DNA of 5,301 nt, taken from contig DGUG01000033.1 of NCBI GenBank assembly GCA_002394535.1, positions 1-5,301 on the forward strand, written 5' to 3'. Origin of the DNA: Lachnospiraceae bacterium UBA4316. GTDB lineage: Bacteria > Bacillota > Clostridia > Lachnospirales > Lachnospiraceae. Numbering within the stretch: the first letter of the stretch is position 1; every line of letters starts with the position of its first letter. Of the stretch, positions 1 through 5,301 are shown piece after piece. A program made the translations under genes and the position numbers. The notes beneath the pieces are model-generated. The model worked only from the letters and a program-made list of their open reading frames with translations. It was not told the origin of the DNA and ran no database searches.

Positions 1-290
1 GATTCAAAATTGTCGAAAAAGGTCATATCAAGCCTTACCGCAGGGCTGTTCATACGATATTGTTTGAGCAGACTGTCTCCGATATCACAAATATCCTCCC
101 CTTTTAAGTATCTTGAATAATAATCCTCCATATAGATTGTAGGAGACGCATTACATCCTTCCTCGGCAAATGAAAGCCCCGCAAGCTTAACCCCGTTATT
201 CTTCAGAGCACTGTGCACGTGAACGGTAATATTATCCGACTCCTCGTTTATATAATCGCGTACTTCGTCCAAAAATTCCATGTATTCCAT
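1..290 (-). CDS. DUF5688-family protein, 3' end cut by window edge
   Basis: This is the N-terminal 96 residues of a protein that continues past the left edge without a stop. The translation begins MEYMEFLDEVRDYINEE and later carries LKNNGVKLAGLSF, NASPTIYMEDYYSRYLKGED and a segment near DSLLKQYR. This layout (short acidic helix, NNGV.L.GL block, SPTIY followed by a Tyr-rich YY..Y..G helix) matches what I know of DUF5688, a cytosolic family of unknown function found mostly in Lachnospiraceae, often in several copies per genome. The start at 290 is chosen because AAAGGAG (297-303) lies 6 nt upstream; the in-frame ATG at 281 is less well spaced. The gene follows efp on the same strand but is separated from it by an intrinsic terminator, and I see no convincing promoter in the roughly 45 nt that remain. 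No signal peptide or membrane segment is visible in this part. The family assignment is from memory of motifs; no function is claimed. Confidence 0.8.
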   Translation of the reverse strand, partial: MEYMEFLDEVRDYINEESDNITVHVHSALKNNGVKLAGLSFAEEGCNASPTIYMEDYYSRYLKGEDICDIGDSLLKQYRMNSPAVRLDMTFFDNFE

Positions 291-335
291 TATGATCTCC
301 TTTTACTATTCGGTGATCTCTGACGGATGAAGCAC

Positions 336-363
336 AAAAAAAGGACTGCTTACGCAGTCCTTT
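336..363 (-). terminator. Intrinsic terminator after efp
   Basis: A perfect 10-bp inverted repeat (340-349 with 354-363, AAAGGACTGC / GCAGTCCTTT) closes a 4-nt loop. On the minus strand it runs directly into a T-run (336-342). It begins 15 nt after the efp stop codon. On the plus strand only three T follow the stem, so it should act in the minus direction only. Confidence 0.9.
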
Positions 364-377
364 GACGTAATACCAAA

Positions 378-935
378 TTAAACTCTGGATAAATACTCTC
401 CGGTTCTTGTATCGATCTTGATCTTATCACCGATCTCAACAAAAAGAGGAACATTAACGTTTGCTCCGGTCTCTACGGTTGCGGGCTTCGTTGCGCCTGT
501 AGCCGTATCACCCTTGAATCCGGGCTCTGTTTCGGTAATCTCAAGCTCCACAAATAAAGGAGGCTCGATAGCGAACACATTTCCGTTATGTCCGCACACC
601 TTAACCATCTCGTTTTCCTTAACAAACTTAAGAGCATCTCCTACAGTATCGTTATTAAGGGCGATCTGCTCAAAACTCTCATTATCCATAAAGTAATAGA
701 GATCTCCGTCATTGTACAGATACTGCATATCTTTTCTATCAATACGTGCCTGGGGGAACTTTTCCGTAGGACGGAATGATTTTTCCACCACACCACCGTT
801 GACAATATTCTTTAATTTAGTTCTGACAAAGGCTGCGCCTTTTCCGGGCTTAACATGCTGAAACTCGATGATCTGAAAAATCTGACCGTCAATCTCAACA
901 GTAATTCCGTTTCTGAAATCACCAGCTGAAATCAT
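378..935 (-). CDS. efp: Translation elongation factor P (EF-P)
   Basis: EF-P binds ribosomes stalled between the P and E sites on polyproline stretches and stimulates peptide-bond formation. The 185-residue protein has the full family length and all three domains: an N-terminal KOW-like domain (about 1-64), a central OB domain (about 66-128) and a C-terminal OB domain (about 130-185). The N-terminal loop reads [13 protein letters not shown]32 is at the tip of PGKG, the position that is post-translationally modified in other EF-Ps (5-aminopentanol in Bacillus subtilis K32, beta-lysine in Escherichia coli K34). Which modification occurs here cannot be told, since no modifying enzyme is in the window. 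The C-terminal block [14 protein letters not shown] and the ending [17 protein letters not shown] are signature EF-P sequences. The start is supported by AAGGAGGA (943-950) 7 nt upstream. The gene has its own likely promoter at 992-1020 and an intrinsic terminator just after the stop, so it can be transcribed alone. Read-through from the upstream fusion gene is also possible because no terminator separates them. Confidence 0.98.
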   Translation of the reverse strand: MISAGDFRNGITVEIDGQIFQIIEFQHVKPGKGAAFVRTKLKNIVNGGVVEKSFRPTEKFPQARIDRKDMQYLYNDGDLYYFMDNESFEQIALNNDTVGDALKFVKENEMVKVCGHNGNVFAIEPPLFVELEITETEPGFKGDTATGATKPATVETGANVNVPLFVEIGDKIKIDTRTGEYLSRV

Positions 936-991
936 CCGATAATCCTCCTTAAAACAATGTTCATTTAATTTCCGTAAAAAGATTCTTCACT

Positions 992-1020
992 AGTTTACAT
1001 TACAGTTGTCAAATATTCAA
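992..1020 (-). promoter_or_regulatory. Probable sigma-A promoter of efp
   Basis: On the minus strand TTGAAT (1015-1020) and TAAACT (992-997) are separated by exactly 17 nt, giving four of six matches to each consensus hexamer. Transcription would start near 985, leaving a leader of about 50 nt before the efp ATG that contains its strong ribosome binding site. The -35 box overlaps the last codons of the upstream fusion gene, whose stop is at 1009-1011. A nearby TTGACA (1007-1012) is a better -35 match but has no suitable -10 at 16-18 nt. Confidence 0.5.
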
Positions 1021-2412
1021 CTCTTTTTTCTCGTGTGGTCTTATTTTGTCGAGTCCGGAGCGTCTGTATGATGACAGAATCGCCCTTTCAAGTATACGTT
1101 TCAGTACTATCTGTATCTCCTCATGCGGATCTATGGGTGCGACAAGAATATTTCTGATCCCGCATCTTTTGGCACCCCATACATCCGTGAAAAGCTGGTC
1201 ACCTATAAATACAGTTGTTTCCTTATCACTACCCATTTTTTCCATCGCAATACGATATCCGGCTCTCAAGGGTTTGTTGGCTTTGTGAAGATACATAGCC
1301 CGGGGAAGACTTCCGTCTCTGAAACTTCTGACTCTTTCCTCTTTATTATTGGACAAAAACAGAATACTAAATCCTTTGTCGGAAAGCTCGGTCAGAAGCT
1401 TTACGGATCTGTCATCAGGCGGATATCCATGCATAACAAGTGTATTGTCAATATCGAATATGATGCCTCTTATTCCTTCCCCGTACAGTTTATCGTAATC
1501 AATATCATACGCACTCCCGATATATTCGTCGGGATAAAAATAACTGACGATATCTATTTCAACAAGAAGCATCGCAAAGATCATCATAACGCATCCTATT
1601 ACTGTTTTTGCCGTCATAACCTCATGCAGAAATACATAAGAGGCTATCGCTCCGAATACAGCCTCCATTCCCATTATGATCGCCGCCGGTGCAGGAGGTG
1701 CGTACTTCTGGCAGACTATTTGGAGACCGAAACCGAAGATGGTGGAGAACACGATCAAAAAGGCAACGCCTGTAATCGAATCTCTCGTAAACATGGACGC
1801 CGCAAGTCCTCCCGAAACAGGTACAGCAAACATAAATGACAAAACACCTGTTACTATAAACTGCCATATAACAAGAAGTATGGAATCGTCACATTCGGTA
1901 TACCTTGCGATCATTACAATCTGCACAGCATAAAACAGCCCGCAAATAAGAGTCAGAAAATCCCCGAGTTCAATCGTAAACGATTCGGTAAGGGATATAA
2001 GGCCTATGCCCCAAAATCCGATCAATGCCGCTATTATATGCCTGGCCCTTGGCTTTACCTTATTTATGAGAAAATGCAGAAATGGTACAAGAACAACATA
2101 AATTGTTGTAATAAAAGCATTTTTCCCGGCTGTGGTATATTTACAGCCATAGGTTTGGAAAGCCATGGCAACAAATAACACCACTCCGAGAACAGTCCCG
2201 TGAATCAGAACATCACGACCTGTCCTTATCAGCTTCTTTATGAATATCAGACCTAATATGACACCGCCTGTAAAAAATCTGAATCCCAGCAGGTAAAACG
2301 GCGGCATCACATCTACGGATGATTTAACAAATACGAATCCCATCCCCCAGCATATTGTCACAAACAGGAGACCGAGACACGCAAGAACTTCATTTTTCTT
2401 GTTTTTACTCAT
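1009..2412 (-). CDS. EamA/DMT transporter fused to YqeG-family HAD phosphatase
   Basis: This 467-residue chain joins two normally separate proteins. Residues 10-286 form a complete drug/metabolite transporter: two EamA repeats (about 11-141 and 150-286) with ten predicted membrane helices, including CWGMGFVFVK in helix 1 and YAPPAPAAIIMGMEAVFGA before the last helices. Substrate is unknown; EamA proteins export or import small metabolites. Residues 288-455 form a complete YqeG-like HAD phosphatase starting YFYPDEYIGS. Its motifs are FDIDNT (nucleophile D320, acid D322), FLSNN (S354), HKANKP (K380) and GDQLFTD (D405, D410). YqeG is related to Gep4-type phosphatidylglycerophosphate phosphatases, but its substrate here is inferred at best. 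Ten helices with a cytosolic N-terminus would place the phosphatase in the cytosol, directly on the membrane. The frame is open upstream to an ATG at 2463, but those 17 codons are the preceding gene's terminator hairpin, and the typical EamA N-terminus begins MSKNKKNEVL at 2412. Neither ATG has a Shine-Dalgarno sequence. Fusion is certain at frame level; the start is likely. Confidence 0.93.
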   Translation of the reverse strand: MSKNKKNEVLACLGLLFVTICWGMGFVFVKSSVDVMPPFYLLGFRFFTGGVILGLIFIKKLIRTGRDVLIHGTVLGVVLFVAMAFQTYGCKYTTAGKNAFITTIYVVLVPFLHFLINKVKPRARHIIAALIGFWGIGLISLTESFTIELGDFLTLICGLFYAVQIVMIARYTECDDSILLVIWQFIVTGVLSFMFAVPVSGGLAASMFTRDSITGVAFLIVFSTIFGFGLQIVCQKYAPPAPAAIIMGMEAVFGAIASYVFLHEVMTAKTVIGCVMMIFAMLLVEIDIVSYFYPDEYIGSAYDIDYDKLYGEGIRGIIFDIDNTLVMHGYPPDDRSVKLLTELSDKGFSILFLSNNKEERVRSFRDGSLPRAMYLHKANKPLRAGYRIAMEKMGSDKETTVFIGDQLFTDVWGAKRCGIRNILVAPIDPHEEIQIVLKRILERAILSSYRRSGLDKIRPHEKKELNI

Positions 2413-2419
2413 GGGAATG

Positions 2420-2448
2420 AGTATAAAAAAACCCCTTGCATTTTGCAA
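2420..2448 (-). promoter_or_regulatory. Candidate promoter inside the terminator, giving a leaderless mRNA
   Basis: On the minus strand TTGCAA (2443-2448) and TATACT (2420-2425) are separated by 17 nt. TATACT matches five of six consensus bases and TTGCAA four of six. The -35 box lies in the stem and loop of the terminator hairpin, and the T-run makes up the spacer's end and the first base of the -10 box. Seven bases separate the -10 box from the ATG at 2412, so the RNA should begin at or next to that ATG. This fits the absence of any Shine-Dalgarno sequence there. Confidence 0.5.
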
Positions 2449-2454
2449 GGGGTT
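2425..2454 (-). terminator. Intrinsic terminator after the 127-residue protein gene
   Basis: A perfect 11-bp inverted repeat (2430-2440 with 2444-2454, AACCCCTTGCA / TGCAAGGGGTT) closes a 3-nt loop. It is followed on the minus strand by a run of seven T ending at 2425. It starts 18 nt after the stop codon of the upstream gene. The GC-rich stem base and T-run make it a strong predicted terminator. It is on the same strand as the fusion gene and only 12 nt before that gene's likely ATG. Confidence 0.93.
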
Positions 2455-2472
2455 AAAAATCATTTATATAAA

Positions 2473-2856
2473 TTACTTTGCAATAACTATGCCGTCTTCA
2501 CTGCCAAGAAGATTGGTATCGCCTACAAAATACTGATACTGCATAAGCGCCTGATCTTTTTGCATATCAGAAACAGCCTTTTCCATGTCAAGGCTTAGAA
2601 TATCGGAATCCCTGCCCTTCATCTCGAATCCGCTCGGCTCGTTAAGGCTAAGAGAAATATCCTCAAGACTTGCGTTCTGCCGCGGTTTTATATCATCGAG
2701 CCTTAAGTCAAGATCCCTGACTTCCGCACGCTCTTCCTGCTTGGGAGCCTGAACCGCTTCTTCGCTGAGCTTTTTAAGTCCGGCATTGTCAACAGGATTG
2801 TTTATCCTGTTATAAGCACTGTAATTATTGAACTGTAAACTGTCGATTCCCTTCAT
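2473..2856 (-). CDS. Hydrophilic protein of unknown function
   Basis: I do not recognise this gene. From ATG 2856 it encodes 127 residues, strongly hydrophilic, with no Cys or Trp, no signal peptide and no membrane segment, so it is probably cytosolic. The first 20 residues are Asn/Tyr/Ser-rich (MKGIDSLQFNNYSAYNRINN). A charged, probably flexible middle follows, with three similar Asp/Leu stretches: RDLDLRLDDI (48-57), EDISLSLNEP (65-74) and SDILSLDMEK (84-93). The C-terminal part (about 90-112, ending DQALMQYQYFVG) looks helical, aromatic and more conserved in character. The open frame extends to an ATG at 2895, but that ATG lies about 10 nt from the predicted transcription start and has no ribosome binding site. 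GTGAGGA (2867-2873) instead serves the ATG at 2856, or the adjacent GTG at 2859, which is better spaced. The gene has its own strong promoter and terminator and so is probably a single-gene transcript. I have a vague impression of similar short Lachnospiraceae proteins ending in a QYQYFVG-like block, unverified. Confidence 0.85.
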   Translation of the reverse strand: MKGIDSLQFNNYSAYNRINNPVDNAGLKKLSEEAVQAPKQEERAEVRDLDLRLDDIKPRQNASLEDISLSLNEPSGFEMKGRDSDILSLDMEKAVSDMQKDQALMQYQYFVGDTNLLGSEDGIVIAK

Positions 2857-2866
2857 CACTTTATTT

Positions 2867-2873
2867 TCCTCAC
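2867..2873 (-). promoter_or_regulatory. Ribosome binding site that decides the start of the 127-residue protein
   Basis: GTGAGGA on the minus strand lies 10 nt before the ATG at 2856 and 7 nt before the GTG at 2859. The longer start at 2895 is preceded by CTTGTACTGATT, which has no purine-rich site. This favours the shorter protein. Confidence 0.65.
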
Positions 2874-2911
2874 CCCCGTACCGAATGGTTAACATAATCA
2901 GTACAAGGTAA

Positions 2912-2939
2912 ATTATAACATGTTTTTTGTTATTTGCAA
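2912..2939 (-). promoter_or_regulatory. Strong extended -10 promoter for the 127-residue protein gene
   Basis: On the minus strand the sequence TGTTATAAT (2912-2920) is a perfect TATAAT with the extended TGn element. TTGCAA (2934-2939) is 16 nt upstream as the -35 box, the same hexamer as in the candidate promoter at 2420-2448. Transcription would start near 2905, giving a leader of about 49 nt to ATG 2856. A 6-bp inverted repeat ATAACA/TGTTAT (2915-2933) overlaps the -10 box and spacer and could be an operator, or simply AT-rich chance. Confidence 0.75.
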
Positions 2940-3001
2940 TATTTATATCGACTAATGTGACAAATTCTTAACCTGCAAATTCAAAAATAACATATATAAT
3001 T

Positions 3002-4552
3002 TCATTTTGTATATCCTGCACTTAATAACAACTGTTTTGTGTAAGGATCTTTCGGATGATTATATACATCCGTATCAGTACCCTGTTCTACGATAGCACC
3101 GTCTTTCATGACTATTATTCGCGAGCACAGTTCATATACAACCTTTAAATCATGTGATATGAAAAGAAGTGCTATGCCAAGCTCCCTGTTAAGCTTAATC
3201 AGAAGTTTTATTACCTGGTCCTGAACGGTAACATCAAGTGCCGAAACAGGTTCATCAGCAATAATCAGCTTGGGGCCCAGCATAAGGGCAAGGGCTATGC
3301 ACACCCTCTGTCTCTGTCCTCCAGACAATGCTTTCGGTTTTCTTGACAGGTAACTCTCGTCCAATCCCACAAGCCCGAGCATCTTCTTTGCCCGCTCGTG
3401 GCGCTCATCCGGAGTGTACTTCCCGTTGATCCGAAGGGGTTCCTCAAGTATCCAGCCAATGGTTTTGGAAGGATTAAGAGACCCGTACGGGTCCTGAAAT
3501 ATCATCTGCGGCATTTGGGAATAATGAACTATCTCGCCATCGGTATCATCAAGCATTCCAAGTATGGTTTTTCCCAGCGTCGTTTTACCGCATCCGCTTT
3601 CACCGACCAGTCCGACAATCTCACCCTCATACATGGTAAATGACGCGGATCTTACCACATCCTTCTGCTTCCTGCCGGGCTGAAAATATCCGGTGATTTT
3701 TTTATACCGTGCACTGACATTTTTTACCTCAAGAATAGGCTTGCGATTTTGACAATCTACAGGATTCGCTATTTTTTGAAATTTGGGAATAGCATATATC
3801 AGATTCCTTGTATATTCCTCTCTGGGATGTTCAAACACCTCATCTACGGAACCGCTCTCCACTATCCTTCCCTTATTCATTACAAGCACACGGCTGCAAA
3901 GGGACCTGACAACACTCAGATCATGTGAGATGAACAGTATAGCCGTCCCTCTTTCGCGATTGATACGCTTTAACAGTTCTATAATCTGTGCCTGTATCGT
4001 CACATCCAGCGCTGTTGTGGGTTCATCCGCTATCAGGAGCTTCGGGTCGCATATAAGGGCCGCAGCAATCATCACACGTTGTCTGAGTCCTCCCGAAAGC
4101 TGATGAGGGTACATGTAGTACCTACTTTCCGCATCAGGAATCTCTACATCCTTCATCATTGCTATTGCAGCACTTTTAAGTTCTTCATCTGACAGATTTC
4201 TGTGTATCCTGAGAGCTTCCTCTATCTGCCACCCGATCCTCTTGACCGGATTAAGGCTTGTCATGGGCTCCTGAAATATAATGGAAATGTCATCCCCCTG
4301 AATCTCGCGGAGCCGTGACCTTGAAGCCAAAAGGAGATCCTCGCCGTTAAACTCTATGTTTCCCTTCTTTTTCATGTCCTTTCTGGACAATAATCCGACG
4401 ATCGCATGAGCTGACATAGACTTACCGGAACCGGATTCCCCGACTATACCGACGATCTCTCCGGGTTCTATTTTTAAGTCAAAATCATACACCACCGTCT
4501 CAGGGATGATATTGTCTTCTATTTCAATGTGCAGGTCGGTTACTTCAAGCAT
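3002..4552 (-). CDS. Dual-domain peptide/nickel-type ABC transporter ATPase (DppD-DppF fusion type)
   Basis: This 516-residue protein supplies both ATPase sites of an importer in one chain; it acts on the cytosolic face of the membrane with the permease encoded just upstream. Domain 1 (about 1-255) has Walker A GESGSGKS (38-45), Q-loop Q94, signature LSGGLRQR (152-159), Walker B LLIADEPT with D176/E177, D-loop ALD and H-loop H210. Domain 2 (about 272-516) has Walker A GESGCGKTT (317-325), Q353, signature LSGGQRQR (409-416), D433/E434 and H467. Both sites look catalytically intact. The EPMTSLNPV and DPYGSLNP blocks after the Q-loops are typical of the Opp/Dpp subfamily. The oligopeptide-type C-terminal Cys-containing extension is essentially absent from both halves. 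Domain 2 has only about 36 residues from Walker A to Q-loop, against 56 in domain 1. The ATG overlaps the permease stop by 8 nt, and the nearest AGGAG is about 15 nt away, which points to translational coupling. The substrate (peptide, nickel or other) cannot be told from the ATPase. Confidence 0.95.
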   Translation of the reverse strand: MLEVTDLHIEIEDNIIPETVVYDFDLKIEPGEIVGIVGESGSGKSMSAHAIVGLLSRKDMKKKGNIEFNGEDLLLASRSRLREIQGDDISIIFQEPMTSLNPVKRIGWQIEEALRIHRNLSDEELKSAAIAMMKDVEIPDAESRYYMYPHQLSGGLRQRVMIAAALICDPKLLIADEPTTALDVTIQAQIIELLKRINRERGTAILFISHDLSVVRSLCSRVLVMNKGRIVESGSVDEVFEHPREEYTRNLIYAIPKFQKIANPVDCQNRKPILEVKNVSARYKKITGYFQPGRKQKDVVRSASFTMYEGEIVGLVGESGCGKTTLGKTILGMLDDTDGEIVHYSQMPQMIFQDPYGSLNPSKTIGWILEEPLRINGKYTPDERHERAKKMLGLVGLDESYLSRKPKALSGGQRQRVCIALALMLGPKLIIADEPVSALDVTVQDQVIKLLIKLNRELGIALLFISHDLKVVYELCSRIIVMKDGAIVEQGTDTDVYNHPKDPYTKQLLLSAGYTK

Positions 4553-5301
4553 TTTTCTTTAATCCATCTCCTAATAACGAAAAGCCAAGAACTATAAGGG
4601 CAATGGTAATTCCGGTCAATATTGCATATGATGGCTCCGAAAACAAAAAAGCCTGGGCATCGGAGAGCATTCTGCCGAGTGACGACGACGGAGGCTGTAC
4701 ACCGATTCCCAGAAAGCTCATGCTTGCCTCCGCCAGAACGGCATTATTGAAACCTATAACAGCCGATGACAGCACTACAGGGAGTGTATTGGGCAAAATA
4801 TGAACAAACATTATGCGAAAATCACCAGCTCCCATCAATCTGGCCGATCTTACATAATCCAGATACTTGCAGCGCATAAACTCACCGCGTACTATTCGTG
4901 CAAAACTCGGCACAAAAACAATCCCCAGCGAGATTATGACCTTCCATGTACCGCTTCCGAAAAGGCTGATGAAAACAAGTGCAAGCAGTATACTCGGAAA
5001 GGCAAGAACAGCATCGTTAAACCTCATCAGTATCTCATCTACCGCTCCACCGAAATATCCGGTCAGAGCTCCTATTATTATCCCGAATGTTACTCCGATA
5101 AGCACAGTGACAAGAGCTACAAAAAGTGTTGTTGCACCCCCTATCGAAAGCCTGGCAAACAGATCCCTTCCGAAATTATCACACCCAAGAGGATGAGCCG
5201 GTGAAGGATCGGCAAACTTGTCAGCAGCACTCATAGCATTCGGATCGTAAGGCGAGAACAGGGTCCCGCATACGATTATAAGTATCATGACCACCGATAT
5301 G
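4545..5301 (-). CDS. DppC/OppC-like ABC transporter permease, 5' end cut by window edge
   Basis: This is one of the two inner-membrane subunits of a peptide/nickel-type importer. The frame stays open to the right edge. A GTG at 5294 could be read as a start, but the visible protein begins in the middle of the first membrane helix (ISVVMILIIVCGTLF), so about 20-25 N-terminal residues are probably missing. After the helix comes the OppC N-terminal region SPYDPN, then HPLGCDNFGRDLFARL, the usual HPLGTD..GRD block of DppC/OppC proteins. Counting from the GTG codon, the transmembrane domain spans about 50-245 with five further helices. The ATPase-coupling EAA-type loop is YLDYVRSARLMGAGDFRIMF, with HILPN following (144-169). 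The block EASMSFLGIGVQPPSSSLGRML (189-210, quoted in part from E189) is also diagnostic. The gene overlaps the ATPase gene by 8 nt, so the two are one operon. The partner DppB-like permease and the substrate-binding lipoprotein are expected beyond the right edge. Confidence 0.93.
   Translation of the reverse strand, partial: ISVVMILIIVCGTLFSPYDPNAMSAADKFADPSPAHPLGCDNFGRDLFARLSIGGATTLFVALVTVLIGVTFGIIIGALTGYFGGAVDEILMRFNDAVLAFPSILLALVFISLFGSGTWKVIISLGIVFVPSFARIVRGEFMRCKYLDYVRSARLMGAGDFRIMFVHILPNTLPVVLSSAVIGFNNAVLAEASMSFLGIGVQPPSSSLGRMLSDAQAFLFSEPSYAILTGITIALIVLGFSLLGDGLKKNA

Noticed and set aside
345..377. Competing TTACG/CGTAA stem before the efp terminator as an antiterminator switch
   Set aside because: It is only 5 bp with an 11-nt loop, sits after the stop codon, and is far weaker than the 10-bp terminator stem; chance is the simpler explanation.
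1007..1012. TTGACA as the -35 box of efp
   Set aside because: It is a perfect hexamer, but at 16-18 nt spacing there is no acceptable -10 sequence; TTGAAT-17-TAAACT fits better.
1123..1839. Long plus-strand open frame of 238 codons
   Set aside because: It is wholly antisense to the transporter-phosphatase gene, its translation has no recognisable domain and an odd Cys/Tyr/Arg-rich composition, and no ribosome binding site or promoter supports it.
1622..1867. Minus-strand open frame in another reading frame of the transporter
   Set aside because: It lies inside the EamA coding region and encodes a Cys/Arg-rich sequence typical of an out-of-frame read.
3398..4103. Plus-strand open frames opposite the ATPase gene
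   Set aside because: They are shadows of a strongly conserved coding sequence and show no protein features of their own.
4600..5204. Plus-strand open frames opposite the permease gene
   Set aside because: The sense strand encodes a clear DppC-like permease; the antisense frames are compositionally odd and lack start signals.
5292..5294. GTG as the true start of the permease
   Set aside because: The frame remains open to the window edge and the upstream codons continue the first membrane helix, so the real start lies outside the window.

Overview
The window fits a low-to-moderate G+C Firmicute, most likely of the Lachnospiraceae (Butyrivibrio/Roseburia-like). The evidence is a DUF5688-type protein, a Firmicutes-type EF-P, a YqeG phosphatase with the FYPDEYI-type N-terminus I associate with that family, strong AGGAGG ribosome binding sites and AT-rich intergenic DNA. 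The placement comes from protein resemblance alone; I could not run a search. All real genes lie on the minus strand, so transcription runs from the right end to the left.

Right part (3002-5301): the end of a peptide/nickel-type ABC importer operon. It holds a DppC/OppC-like inner-membrane permease cut by the window edge, then overlapping it by 8 nt a 516-residue ATPase that carries both nucleotide-binding domains in one chain. The partner permease and the binding protein should lie beyond the right edge. No clear terminator follows the ATPase.

Middle (2412-3001): a 106-nt AT-rich intergenic stretch with a strong extended -10 promoter, an unrecognised hydrophilic protein of about 127 residues, and a strong intrinsic terminator.

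Centre-left (1009-2412): a fusion of a complete ten-helix EamA/DMT transporter with a complete YqeG-family HAD phosphatase. The longest open frame would start upstream of the terminator, but its first 17 codons are the terminator hairpin, so the start is placed at 2412. A TTGCAA-17-TATACT promoter sits inside the terminator and would begin the RNA at or next to that ATG, which has no Shine-Dalgarno sequence. This suggests a leaderless mRNA.

Left (1-1020): efp (elongation factor P) with its own promoter, a good ribosome binding site and an intrinsic terminator, then the 5' part of a DUF5688 gene running off the left edge.

There are no RNA genes, CRISPR arrays, insertion sequences or defence genes here, and no gap above 300 bases. 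The most interesting points are the transporter-phosphatase fusion and the promoter built into a terminator. The remainder looks like ordinary chromosomal backbone.
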